NCBI RefSeq assembly: GCF_000019665.1
Contig: NC_010794.1
Span: forward strand, 1,798,001 to 1,862,000
Length of the DNA stretch: 64,000 nt
Origin: Methylacidiphilum infernorum V4
GTDB lineage: Bacteria > Verrucomicrobiota > Verrucomicrobiia > Methylacidiphilales > Methylacidiphilaceae
Reading direction: 5' to 3'
The first letter of the stretch is position 1. Each line of letters begins with the position of its first letter. Positions 1-9,024 of the stretch are shown one piece after another. Position numbers and translations under genes: made by a program. The notes below the pieces were generated by a model. That model was not told the DNA's origin and ran no database searches. It saw only the letters and a list, made by a program, of their open reading frames with translations.

Positions 1-1
1 C

Positions 2-1870
2 TACACCGTGGGCATGTATGGAACCAATTTCTGGAACTTGGATTTGGGAGGGCCGATCAAAAACAACCTAGCTTACCGGCTTGATTATTTTGGTCAAGAT
101 GGCTCTTCTTACTATAACTACTACTACGGATCTTATTTAAGAAGGGAGTCGGGTTTCATAGCCCTCAGCTATCAGCCCTACGAGAATTTCTCGATCGATT
201 ATAATGCGGAGATCGATTCCAACAGCCTTAATCCACCCGCAGGACTTAACCGCCCTACCCAGCAGCTCATCAACAATAGATTGTACCTGACGGGTCCCTT
301 TGCGGGTTGGTACGATCAAAACGGCATATTTCATAGCGGGATCGGCACTTCCCCACCCGGTGAGGGTTATGCGGTAAACTGGGGACCGCTTGTATCGATT
401 GATCCAAGAACCAATCTTTTAAACAATCCCATCAACAGCACCGAACAACTTTACGCGGTTTCCCAGCTCATTGAAACCCTAAAAATTTCCTCCAATTTCA
501 AGATTGTCAACAACTCGATGTTTGAATATTACAGCACTTTTATCGATCAAATGATCCCCGGAGACTTTTGGTCGGTGCTTCCCGCAGGATACAATTTTGA
601 CGACAGGATGGAATGCCTGGGAAATTTCTCAACTTCCTTGGGGAACCTTTCGATAGACAACAACTTTGATGGTGGGGTTGAAATTCGTTATTACAGCGAT
701 AGGGAATACTCCGGGGTTTGGCACTCTCCCATTAACACTTGGGATCTAACCAAGCCTCTGCTGGATAACGATTTTTCTCCCCTCGTTTCCTACAGCCAGG
801 CCCTGCTCTTCTCAAACCCTTATCTTACCGACATTCCCGTTCCGGGATATCCCGGCTTTTACTTTAACTCCCATAATTTTTTATCCACCGCTTCCACATT
901 CTATAAACTTTCTCCCTTTTATCAGCATAAAATGGACTTAACTAAAAAATTGAACATCGTTGTCGGCGCCCGTTCCGATCTTTATATCGTCCATGCTTCT
1001 AGTCCGCCTGGCACTCCTGCTCCCCTTTTCCTGGAAAACAACATGACCGCGATCCTTCCCCAAGTATACACCGGGGTTGTTTACGACCCTTTTTCTTGGA
1101 TGAATACCCATTTTAGTTATTTTTTCGGCCAGAACCCCTTCCCAAGCGCCTATGGAAGTTTCGCTCCCGATTTTACTGCCACCTATTACCATCTGACCAA
1201 CCAATATTTCGAGATCGGAACAAATTTCACGCTCTACAAGGATAAGCTGTCCGTGAGCGTTTCGGGATTTTACCAGGATGGATTCATCCCCGCCTACGTC
1301 CTTCCGGAAGGCTCGGTAGCCACAACCCAGGCTTATTTAAAAGGTGGACAGCTTCAGGCCACCTGGAACCCCATACACAATTTATCTTTGAATGCAGGCT
1401 ATGCGTTTATCGACGCCCATGAAAACTGGACGGGTTCTCCTATAGGTCCTTTCACCACCCAGCCTTATCCCTCTAATGTAGCCAAACAACTCGGGTTGCA
1501 CGTCGATCCTTATGTTTTTCTGGCTCCTCTCGATTACCCCTTCATCGGTTTTCCAAGAAATTACGGTAACGCTACTTTGAGTTACCAGTCCAAGAAGGGT
1601 TATGGCTTTTCACTCTGGGCAATTATTCAAAGCGGGCAGTTTTTGAATTATGACTACACCGTAAGAATTCCTACTTGGTATACCCTCAATGCACGCCTTT
1701 TTTACACGACCTCCAAGTGGGAAATCAGCCTTTATTTTTATAACCTTACCGATGAAAAATATTGGGCCGCCGGAGCTCCCGGTTTTATCAGTGCAAGATC
1801 CTTCAATTACGATTTTATAACTCCCCAACTGCCCTTCTGGATCCAGGGAACTCTACGGATTTTCTTCTAG
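2..1870 (+). CDS. TonB-dependent receptor, C-terminal part (cut by window edge)
   Basis: The reading frame is open to the left edge, so the true start and probably the plug domain lie outside the window; the GTG at position 8 is not a credible start. The visible 620 residues are rich in aromatic residues and in alternating short strands typical of an outer-membrane beta-barrel. The protein ends in aromatic residues (LRIFF), the usual BAM recognition signal of such barrels. Motifs such as 'LYFYNLTDEKYWAAGAPGF' near the end match the last strands of TonB-dependent receptors, which import siderophores or other large ligands using energy from TonB/ExbBD. The substrate cannot be read from this part. 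The gene converges with the phosphoesterase gene, with only 10 bases between their stop codons. Confidence 0.8.
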   Translation, partial: YTVGMYGTNFWNLDLGGPIKNNLAYRLDYFGQDGSSYYNYYYGSYLRRESGFIALSYQPYENFSIDYNAEIDSNSLNPPAGLNRPTQQLINNRLYLTGPFAGWYDQNGIFHSGIGTSPPGEGYAVNWGPLVSIDPRTNLLNNPINSTEQLYAVSQLIETLKISSNFKIVNNSMFEYYSTFIDQMIPGDFWSVLPAGYNFDDRMECLGNFSTSLGNLSIDNNFDGGVEIRYYSDREYSGVWHSPINTWDLTKPLLDNDFSPLVSYSQALLFSNPYLTDIPVPGYPGFYFNSHNFLSTASTFYKLSPFYQHKMDLTKKLNIVVGARSDLYIVHASSPPGTPAPLFLENNMTAILPQVYTGVVYDPFSWMNTHFSYFFGQNPFPSAYGSFAPDFTATYYHLTNQYFEIGTNFTLYKDKLSVSVSGFYQDGFIPAYVLPEGSVATTQAYLKGGQLQATWNPIHNLSLNAGYAFIDAHENWTGSPIGPFTTQPYPSNVAKQLGLHVDPYVFLAPLDYPFIGFPRNYGNATLSYQSKKGYGFSLWAIIQSGQFLNYDYTVRIPTWYTLNARLFYTTSKWEISLYFYNLTDEKYWAAGAPGFISARSFNYDFITPQLPFWIQGTLRIFF

Positions 1871-1880
1871 CCGCCGCAGC

Positions 1881-3005
1881 TTATTCCTTGTGAAAAAACA
1901 AGTGGAGTAACATAATTTCAGATCTCTGCCCAACCCTCACGGGAGGGCCCCATGTCCCGGCTCCCCGCGTGACAACGATATGACTCAATCCTATTTTTCT
2001 ATAGCCGTAACTCAAAGGGAACAGCCTGTCCACGATATGGTTGATCGGCCAAAACTGACCTTGGTGCGTATGCCCACAAACCAAAAGGTCGACTTGCTCT
2101 CTTACCGCTTCGTCAATGGCCGTCGGCCTATGATCCATGACCAGTATAGGCTTGCTCCTATCGCAATTCTTGAGAATTTCTCTTAGCGTTTTTCTCTTTG
2201 CCTTCCCTTCGATTATTTCCACGGCCTGATCATCTCTTCCAACAACATAGAAAAAATCATCCACCCGTCTCGTTTCGTCCCTCAGAACGGCGATACCGCA
2301 ATTTTCAAGGAAAGAGGATAGACTGTCGGAATCGTAAAAACATTCATGGTTGCCTATACAACTATAAACGCCGTAGCCGGCCGAAAGGCTTTTGAAAAAA
2401 TGCTCAATCCCTTCTTTTTCCAACACCCTCTTGCTTCCATCAAGCAGATCCCCGGGAAGCAAAATAAGATCCGGATCTAGGGAAAGAATTTTTTTCAAAA
2501 TAATCGAAAGCCTTCTTTTGCCAATAGTTCCCCCGGCATGAATATCTGAAGCCACGACAACGCGCAGGGAACCAAGCGGACATTTTTTCTCTATGTGCAG
2601 CTCGATCTTTTTTATCTCGACGTTGAGGGCATTGAAATAACCCTTGAGTAAAACCCCTCCCACTGTTCCAATCATCCCTAGGGCTATGATCCAGGACCTA
2701 CCCGAAAAAAGAGAATGAAAAGAGCCCGGCGTAATTAACCAACCCATATCTACAAGGCATATCCCAACAAAAAGGTAGATAACCCCGGGAAGCCAAAGGC
2801 TTGAGATGGCCAAAAGGCCGTTGATCAAGGGCATGTAAAACCAATCCTTGAGGTAAGAAAAAAGAAAATACCCAAAAACGGCCCAGGCACAGATCAACAG
2901 GTAAGCTCCCTGGAAAAGCCATAGGTGGGGAAGAACCAAAAAACCCCTTAAAACAACATAACCACTCAGCCCATAATAAAGGGCCAAAAAGAACACCCTT
3001 CTCAT
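1881..3005 (-). CDS. Membrane-anchored metallophosphoesterase (YkuE-like)
   Basis: A 374-residue protein with about four hydrophobic segments in the first 130 residues, followed by a calcineurin-type phosphoesterase domain. The metal-binding motifs appear in order: SDIHAGG (DxH), GDLLDGS (GDxxD), GNHE, and the terminal VCGHTHQGQFWP. Relatives such as YkuE of Bacillus are Mn/Zn phosphoesterases thought to act at the membrane, some on UDP-sugar-lipid intermediates; the substrate here is unknown. The ATG at 3005 has no clear Shine-Dalgarno sequence, but it places the first membrane segment correctly. It is a single gene with a 333-base gap upstream. Confidence 0.85.
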   Translation of the reverse strand: MRRVFFLALYYGLSGYVVLRGFLVLPHLWLFQGAYLLICAWAVFGYFLFSYLKDWFYMPLINGLLAISSLWLPGVIYLFVGICLVDMGWLITPGSFHSLFSGRSWIIALGMIGTVGGVLLKGYFNALNVEIKKIELHIEKKCPLGSLRVVVASDIHAGGTIGKRRLSIILKKILSLDPDLILLPGDLLDGSKRVLEKEGIEHFFKSLSAGYGVYSCIGNHECFYDSDSLSSFLENCGIAVLRDETRRVDDFFYVVGRDDQAVEIIEGKAKRKTLREILKNCDRSKPILVMDHRPTAIDEAVREQVDLLVCGHTHQGQFWPINHIVDRLFPLSYGYRKIGLSHIVVTRGAGTWGPPVRVGQRSEIMLLHLFFHKE

Positions 3006-3338
3006 TTTTCAGCACAGCTCGCTCAAACTTTTTTCCGCCACCGCTCAAGCCGGAACTTTCTTCCCGGATGGTCCATTAATCTGCTCGCTCAGGACCCAAC
3101 CTACCGGCAAGCTGGAAACATTTTCCTTAAAAAAAGGTTTTTTCGTTGTTTAATTTTACTCCTTTTGTTGGCTTGCAACCGCTCTCCCGGAGTTGCTGTA
3201 AACGCTGGCAAAAGGATTGAATACGGCTTGCATGATGGATAAAAAAATACCGCTTTTAAACGCGTTTCAAAAAAAGGGAGGGAAATTTGCCTGTCACGGC
3301 GATCTTGGCCTTAAATCCTCTATTCAAAAAATCCGGGT
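3006..3338. other. Intergenic region, no gene recognised
   Basis: This 333-base stretch lies between the end of the doxX-like gene and the start of the phosphoesterase gene, both on the minus strand. It is A/T-rich with several homopolymer runs. I see no credible coding frame, RNA gene or strong terminator; it presumably holds the phosphoesterase promoter. The longer open frames that touch it are antisense to the neighbouring genes. Confidence 0.5.
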
Positions 3339-3806
3339 CTATAAATTCCTTTTGCCTACCATCATCTTATCTAGAGAAAAAGATCCTCCACCCCCAACAA
3401 GCAGGGCAAAAGCCGCTGCCCATAGGCAAAGTGCGTATTCCATTCCTCCCTCGTGGACAAAAAACGCTTTTCGATGCGCAACGAGGATGGCAACGGTCAT
3501 GATGATCATTAAATTTAAAGCTGCAAGACGGGTTGCCAAGCCCAGGAAAAGAAAAACCGCTCCCAACAATTCTCCCCACCCTGCAAGGGTTGCCCAGAGA
3601 ACGCCCGGCACCAGGTGGAACTTTTCGGCAAAACTGGTTGCCGTAGCTTCTAGTCCTTTTCCCCCAAACCATCCGAAAAGCTTCTGGGAACCGTGGGCAA
3701 AAAAGATGAGGCCCAAAACCATCCTCAGGGGGAAAAAAGCAAAGGTGGAAGAAGTTTGAAAAAGGCGATCAAGCAAAGTTGAAAACGCTCTCCTATTTTT
3801 TTTCAT
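3339..3806 (-). CDS. DoxX family membrane protein
   Basis: A 155-residue protein with about four hydrophobic segments. It contains the DoxX-family pattern '[22 protein letters not shown]' in two pieces: the [22 protein letters not shown] start and a later [18 protein letters not shown] segment. DoxX proteins are small inner-membrane proteins; one relative is a subunit of an archaeal thiosulfate:quinone oxidoreductase, but most members have no assigned reaction. The start codon lies inside the last codons of carB (14-base overlap), so it is translated from the carB transcript and is probably coupled to it. A link to carbamoyl phosphate synthesis is not implied. Confidence 0.85.
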   Translation of the reverse strand: MKKNRRAFSTLLDRLFQTSSTFAFFPLRMVLGLIFFAHGSQKLFGWFGGKGLEATATSFAEKFHLVPGVLWATLAGWGELLGAVFLFLGLATRLAALNLMIIMTVAILVAHRKAFFVHEGGMEYALCLWAAAFALLVGGGGSFSLDKMMVGKRNL

Positions 3807-6800
3807 CCGTTTTTTTCCTCGAATAATTCAATTCAACATGATAATGCTGCAAGGGTTTTACGTGCATCTCCTTGGATTGGAGAGACTTGATCGCTTCAAC
3901 GGTTGCCCGGGCAGCGGCCATAGTCGTCATAACAGGTATCTTGCTGTAAAGAGAAGTCGTTCTGATCCGAATTTCATCTTTTCTTGCCCAGGAACCCGAA
4001 GGAGTATTGATCACAAGGGAAATTTCTCCGTTTTTAATCATGTCGAGAACATTGGGTCTGCCTTCAGACAATTTATAAAGCTTCGTACATCTTACCCCTG
4101 CTTCATTGAGAGCCCTCGCCGTCCCCTCGGTTGCAACGATTTCAAACCCCAGATCGACAAGAGATCTTGCAATCTCCACCCCCTCCTTTTTATCCTGGTC
4201 ACGAACGCTCAAGAAAACTTTTCCCTTGAGGGGCAACGGAGCATTCAAGGCAATCTGGGTTTTGGCATAAGCTATCCCCAGGTCATCATCTATTCCCATC
4301 ACTTCACCGGTTGATTTCATTTCCGGTCCAAGGAGGATATCGACCCCGGGGAACCGATCAAAAGGGAATACCGCTTCTTTGACACAGTAATAAGCCGGGA
4401 CGATTTCTTTACCCACGTATCCCAATTCCTTGAGCTTTTTACCCATTATGACTTGAGCAGCTAGCTTGGCCAGGGGAACACCTATAGATTTGCTTATAAA
4501 GGGCACAGTGCGTGAAGCCCGAGGATTAACTTCAAGGACGTAAAGATTGTTCTTTTGGACGGCGAATTGGACGTTCATCAATCCCACGACGTTCAACTCC
4601 CTGGCCAGCAGGAAAACCGTCCTGCGGATCTCTTCCTTGATATTTTCTGAAAGGCTAAAAGGGGGAAGGACGCAAGCGCTATCCCCGGAATGGACTCCCG
4701 CCAGTTCAATATGTTCCAGGATAGCTCCAATAAAGATATCCTCACCGTCACTCACGCAATCGATATCCACCTCGATGGCATCTTCCAAGAAATGATCAAC
4801 TAAAATAGGTTTCTCCGGTGCAGCTTCGATCGCCTCTTCCACAAACCGAACAAGATCGCTTTCGGTATAAACGATATGCATCGCCCTGCCTCCCAAGACG
4901 TAAGAAGGACGCAAGAGCAGGGGAAAGCCGATTTTTTTTGCCGCTAACAGCGATTCTTGAACGCCGGTGATGATTAAGCTCTGGGGTTGTCGTAACCCAA
5001 GCTTGGATACCAGCTGGGAAAAAAGCCTCCTATCTTCGGCCGTTTCAATGGATTCAACCGAAGTCCCCAAGATTCTCACCCCAGCTTTTTTCAAGGGGAT
5101 GGCCAAGTTCAGGGGAGTTTGACCACCAAACTGGATGATCAATCCATGGGCTTTTGTTTTTTCATAAACCTGGATAACGTCTTCGGCTGTCAAGGGTTCG
5201 AAAAAGAGAAAGTCGGAACTGTCGTAATCGGTGGAAACCGTCTCCGGATTAGAATTGATCATTATGGTTTTATATCCAAGCTGCCTTAAAGCCATTAGGG
5301 CATGAACACAACAATAATCAAATTCAATGCCTTGCCCTATCCTGTTCGGTCCGGCACCCAAAATAATTATCTTTGGGTCATCCTGCTTGGGTTCGAGTTC
5401 GCTTATGCCCGGTTCATAGGTAGAATAATAATATGGGGTATAGGCTTCAAATTCGGCAGCACAGGTATCCACCAGCCGATAAGTGGGCAGGCAATTTTCC
5501 TTTTTCCTTAAAGCCCTTATTTCTTCTTCTGGAAGATTCCAAAAATGGGCAAGCTGCTTGTCGGAAAACCCGTTCATCTTGGCTTCAACTAACAAGGCAG
5601 GATCCTTGGATTGTTTCAAGATTGCTTCCTCCTGGACAAGCTCTTCGATCTGGCTCAAAAACCAAGGATCTATCCCACTTAACGAAGCTATCGTTTCTAC
5701 ATCCATCCCCGCACGAAATGCATGACGGATGTAAAAAATTCGTTCAGCCCTTGGAGTAAGGAGAAAATGGCGAATCTGTTCCAGGGGCAAAATTTGGTCA
5801 TGCCCATGGGTTCCTCCCGAAAGCCCATGAGCGCCGACTTCGAGTGACCGCAAGGCTTTCTGCAAGGACTCCTTGAACGTTCTTCCTATAGCCATCACCT
5901 CTCCAACGCTCTTCATCGAGGAGGAAAGAGTAGGATCGGCTTCCGGAAATTTTTCAAAAGTAAACCTAGGGATTTTAACGACGACATAATCTATAGCGGG
6001 CTCAAAACAAGCCAGGGTTTTCCGGGTAATATCATTTGCAATTTCATCCAGGGTATAGCCAACGGCCAATTTGGCAGCAATTTTAGCTATGGGGAATCCC
6101 GTGGCTTTCGATGCTAAGGCTGAAGAACGGGAAACCCTCGGGTTCATTTCAATCACCACCATTCTTCCGGTTTTTGGATCCACGGCAAATTGAATATTAG
6201 ACCCTCCGGTCTCGACCCCGATCTGCCTGATCACCGTAAAGGCCCAATCACGCATCCTTTGATACTCCTCATCGGTAAGGGTTTGGGCCGGAGCAACGGT
6301 GATGCTGTCTCCCGTATGGACTCCCATTGGATCCATGTTTTCGATCGAACAGATCACCACGCAACTATCTTTACGATCCCTCATGACCTCCATTTCAAAT
6401 TCTTTCCAACCCAACAAGCCCTCCTCAATTAAAATCTCTCCAATAGGTGAAACACCCAGCCCCCGAATCACCCCTGCTTCAAACTCTTCCCGGTTGTAGG
6501 CAATGCTTCCCCCCTGGCCCCCCAGGGTAAACGCGGGCCTGATAATGAGAGGAAACTGATTGATTTGGGCAGCCACCTCCCTAGCTTCTTCCATGTTCCG
6601 GGCAATCCCCGAGCGCGGAATATCCAGGCCGACTTTTATCATTTCTTCCTTGAAAAGCTGCCTGTCTTCGGCTTTTTTAATGGCCTCTATTTTTGCCCCC
6701 AACATTTCTATACCCAAAGCATCCAAGATTCCCCTTTGGGCAAGCTCTACCCCCATGTTTAGAGCGGTTTGTCCTCCTAAAGTGGGCAGCAGGGCATCGG

Positions 6801-7047
6801 GCTTTTCCTCTTTGATAATCTTTTCAAGAATATCCGCAGTAATAGGCTCAATATAGGTCTTGTCTGAAAACTCAGGGTCCGTCATGATCGTCGCCGGGTT
6901 ACTGTTAATGAGGATGACCCTGTAGCCATCCTCTTTTAAAGCCTTGCAGGCTTGAACACCGGAATAATCAAACTCCGCGGCTTGCCCAATCACGATAGGG
7001 CCGCTGCCAATGACCAAAATGGATTCTATATCTGTTCTTTTACCCAT
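3793..7047 (-). CDS. carB: Carbamoyl-phosphate synthase large chain
   Basis: This enzyme makes carbamoyl phosphate from glutamine-derived ammonia, bicarbonate and two ATP, for pyrimidine and arginine synthesis. The two homologous halves each begin with a nucleotide-binding signature: '[20 protein letters not shown]' at the N-terminus and '[20 protein letters not shown]' near residue 560. Each half has an ATP-grasp fold, and the last ~140 residues form the MGS-like allosteric domain. The length, 1084 residues, is standard. An upstream in-frame TTG at 7089 would add 14 residues that do not match the family. The ATG at 7047 gives the conserved '[17 protein letters not shown]' start, so I chose it. 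The small subunit gene carA is not in the window. The doxX-like gene overlaps its 3' end. Confidence 0.97.
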   Translation of the reverse strand: MGKRTDIESILVIGSGPIVIGQAAEFDYSGVQACKALKEDGYRVILINSNPATIMTDPEFSDKTYIEPITADILEKIIKEEKPDALLPTLGGQTALNMGVELAQRGILDALGIEMLGAKIEAIKKAEDRQLFKEEMIKVGLDIPRSGIARNMEEAREVAAQINQFPLIIRPAFTLGGQGGSIAYNREEFEAGVIRGLGVSPIGEILIEEGLLGWKEFEMEVMRDRKDSCVVICSIENMDPMGVHTGDSITVAPAQTLTDEEYQRMRDWAFTVIRQIGVETGGSNIQFAVDPKTGRMVVIEMNPRVSRSSALASKATGFPIAKIAAKLAVGYTLDEIANDITRKTLACFEPAIDYVVVKIPRFTFEKFPEADPTLSSSMKSVGEVMAIGRTFKESLQKALRSLEVGAHGLSGGTHGHDQILPLEQIRHFLLTPRAERIFYIRHAFRAGMDVETIASLSGIDPWFLSQIEELVQEEAILKQSKDPALLVEAKMNGFSDKQLAHFWNLPEEEIRALRKKENCLPTYRLVDTCAAEFEAYTPYYYSTYEPGISELEPKQDDPKIIILGAGPNRIGQGIEFDYCCVHALMALRQLGYKTIMINSNPETVSTDYDSSDFLFFEPLTAEDVIQVYEKTKAHGLIIQFGGQTPLNLAIPLKKAGVRILGTSVESIETAEDRRLFSQLVSKLGLRQPQSLIITGVQESLLAAKKIGFPLLLRPSYVLGGRAMHIVYTESDLVRFVEEAIEAAPEKPILVDHFLEDAIEVDIDCVSDGEDIFIGAILEHIELAGVHSGDSACVLPPFSLSENIKEEIRRTVFLLARELNVVGLMNVQFAVQKNNLYVLEVNPRASRTVPFISKSIGVPLAKLAAQVIMGKKLKELGYVGKEIVPAYYCVKEAVFPFDRFPGVDILLGPEMKSTGEVMGIDDDLGIAYAKTQIALNAPLPLKGKVFLSVRDQDKKEGVEIARSLVDLGFEIVATEGTARALNEAGVRCTKLYKLSEGRPNVLDMIKNGEISLVINTPSGSWARKDEIRIRTTSLYSKIPVMTTMAAARATVEAIKSLQSKEMHVKPLQHYHVELNYSRKKTDEKK

Positions 7048-7140
7048 TGTTTTTTTCCACGGGGAGTATAGCCAGGGCTTTTTGTCCAATTAAACAAGAA
7101 CGAACAAGTCGATCCCGTTGCCAGGTTAGATACAAACCGC

Positions 7141-7159
7141 TGAGTGAAAAATTCACTCA
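7141..7159. other. Perfect 8-bp stem-loop at the mqnC stop codon
   Basis: TGAGTGAA (7141-7148) and TTCACTCA (7152-7159) form a perfect 8-bp stem with a 3-base loop. The minus-strand copy contains the mqnC stop codon. Neither strand has a T-run immediately after it, so it is not a standard intrinsic terminator. It could stabilise the mRNA end or pause the polymerase between mqnC and carB. Confidence 0.35.
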
Positions 7160-8266
7160 ATTTAAAAGTTGATAGCCATTATTTCTTCTTCTCGGTTGAA
7201 AACCACTTCGACTTATCGCTTCTTCAATTTCCTCAACAGTTGTCCTGTAAGTGGTTCCCGCCGCAGAAACAACATTTTCTTCCATCATCACGCTTCCAAA
7301 ATCATTCGCACCGTAATAGAGGGCAACCTGTCCCACTTCCACCCCCTGGGTGACCCAGGAAGACTGGATGTTTTCTATATTATCGAGAAATATCCGTGAT
7401 AAAGCCTGCATCCTCAAGTACTCCGAAGGACCCTTTTTTTCGGCTTTAAGCTTCGTATTATCGGGTTGGAATGTCCAACATATAAAAGCGGTAAATCCAC
7501 CCGTTTCCTCCTGCAGATCCCTGATTTTTTCAAGGTGTTCCAGCCGATCTTCAAGCTGTTCGACATGCCCAAACATCATTGTTGCGCTCGATCTCAAACC
7601 TAACCGGTGGGCAATTCTCATCACTCCCAGCCATTCTGCAGAAGAACATTTGAGGGGAGCGATTTTTTTCCTGACGCTATCCACGAGGATCTCTCCCCCT
7701 CCCCCCGGGATGGATCCTAAGCCCGCCTTCATAAACCGCTTAATGACCTCTTCGACGGAAAGATCAAAAAGCTTGGAAAAGTGGAGAAATTCGGGTGGGG
7801 AAAAACCATGGATATTAATGTGGGGAAATTTTTCATGAATGGAATGCAGGAGGTTGAGATAATATTCAATGCCAAGCTTGGGATGATGGCCACCTTGGAG
7901 CAAGATTTGAACGCCTCCAAGGGCATCCAGTTCCCTGATTTTTTCTTCAATCTGTTCGACCGAAAGAACGTAATGGTCGGGATCTCTTTCCGTCCGGTAA
8001 AATGCGCAAAATTTGCAATAGGTATTACAGACATTGGTATAATTAATATTTCTGTCTATGATATAGGTAACGATTTCAGCTCCTTTTCCCCCATAAGCTG
8101 AAGCTTTGATCTTCTGTCTCCTTAAATCGGCCAGCAGCCCCAGTTCGGCTAAAGGAAGAAAATAAAGATCCCTGGCTTCTTCGACGGTAAACCTTTCAAA
8201 ATTTTCTATCTTTTTCCTGGCGTATTCCAATAAGCTTTTTGAATTCGTATTTCCGATTATATTCAT
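7157..8266 (-). CDS. mqnC: Cyclic dehypoxanthinyl futalosine synthase
   Basis: This radical SAM enzyme cyclises dehypoxanthine futalosine in the futalosine route to menaquinone. The cluster-binding motif CNTYCKFCAFYR (CxxxCxxC) is near residue 75. 'LQGGHHPKLG' and 'SIPGGGGEIL' are typical of MqnC, rather than of the related aminofutalosine synthase MqnE. The length is about 369 residues, as expected. A TTG at 8272 is possible, but the ATG at 8266 overlaps the mqnA stop in the common ATGA arrangement, so I prefer it. Translational coupling to mqnA is likely. It is the last gene of the tgt-yajC-secDF-mqnA-mqnC run. Confidence 0.93.
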   Translation of the reverse strand: MNIIGNTNSKSLLEYARKKIENFERFTVEEARDLYFLPLAELGLLADLRRQKIKASAYGGKGAEIVTYIIDRNINYTNVCNTYCKFCAFYRTERDPDHYVLSVEQIEEKIRELDALGGVQILLQGGHHPKLGIEYYLNLLHSIHEKFPHINIHGFSPPEFLHFSKLFDLSVEEVIKRFMKAGLGSIPGGGGEILVDSVRKKIAPLKCSSAEWLGVMRIAHRLGLRSSATMMFGHVEQLEDRLEHLEKIRDLQEETGGFTAFICWTFQPDNTKLKAEKKGPSEYLRMQALSRIFLDNIENIQSSWVTQGVEVGQVALYYGANDFGSVMMEENVVSAAGTTYRTTVEEIEEAISRSGFQPRRRNNGYQLLN

Positions 8267-8997
8267 ACCCAATAAAAAGGGAAGGATCGATCAATTATTT
8301 CTATTTTTATCAAATTTTTTAAAAATTCTTCAATGCCCATTTTTTCTTTTTCTCCCACTTCATAGCGAATGTAATGGGTAAGATAATGAAGTTGATGGCT
8401 GTCTGCAGCTATTTTTTCTCTTGCAGAGAGTCCCTTCTCTTTAGTTTTTGTTAAAAGCTCTTTTATCTCTTCTCTACTCCACTTTCCGACCGGACCAAAC
8501 GTCCAAAGGGCAAAAACAAAAGGCAGACCCGTCAACTTTTTCCAAGCTCCACCCAGATCGATCACTGGGTGTTCGGGATGGCTTTTCCGGTAGTTGATGG
8601 CTTTATCTCCAATCAAAAGGAAACCGTCGGCGGGTTCATCATAGGAAACAAACCGGATCTTTTTCCCATAGAAACACTCTAAGATAACCCGCAGAAGCAA
8701 TACCGAACTTCGACTTTCCGGGTCAACGGTTACGGATCGAATGAGCTCAAGAGGCTTTTTAGGCACCAAAATGACGCTATAGACATCTCCATCGGCAACA
8801 ATACCCATCCCGTCAATAAAAAAACTCCATTTCTCGATGAGAGAAGCGCCAACAGGACACAAGGCGACATCGAGTTCTCCCCTTTTAAGCATCAGGGATA
8901 GATCTACCGGAGAGCCGTAAATAACCTGCTTTTCGATGCCATAGATCAAGGGCCTGGCGTTAAGATAGGGAACGCAACCTATTCGAGCATTGATCAT
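8263..8997 (-). CDS. mqnA: Chorismate dehydratase
   Basis: MqnA converts chorismate to 3-[(1-carboxyvinyl)oxy]benzoate, the first step of the futalosine pathway to menaquinone. The 244-residue protein begins with the family signature 'GCVPYLNARPLIYGIE' and has the later segment 'GDKAINYRKSHPEHPVIDLG' (split here) of the solute-binding-like fold, followed by 'LPFVFALWTF'. The length and ATG start fit the family. It overlaps mqnC by 4 bases and follows secDF by 27 bases. The presence of mqnA and mqnC indicates that the organism uses menaquinone, consistent with the ACIII quinol oxidoreductase encoded about 23 kb away. Confidence 0.93.
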   Translation of the reverse strand: MINARIGCVPYLNARPLIYGIEKQVIYGSPVDLSLMLKRGELDVALCPVGASLIEKWSFFIDGMGIVADGDVYSVILVPKKPLELIRSVTVDPESRSSVLLLRVILECFYGKKIRFVSYDEPADGFLLIGDKAINYRKSHPEHPVIDLGGAWKKLTGLPFVFALWTFGPVGKWSREEIKELLTKTKEKGLSAREKIAADSHQLHYLTHYIRYEVGEKEKMGIEEFLKNLIKIEIIDRSFPFYWV

Positions 8998-9024
8998 AAA
9001 GCCAGGATCAAAAAATAAGAGAGG

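Noticed and set aside
5302-5759. Open frames on the plus strand antisense to carB
   Set aside because: carB is a complete, highly conserved gene on the other strand; these frames have no recognisable protein features and are shadows of its codon bias.
7048-7089. Earlier TTG start for carB
   Set aside because: The extra 14 residues match nothing in the family, whereas the ATG at 7047 begins the conserved N-terminus.
7157-8266. Aminofutalosine synthase MqnE
   Set aside because: The CNTYCKFCAFYR, LQGGHHP and SIPGGGGEIL motifs fit MqnC.
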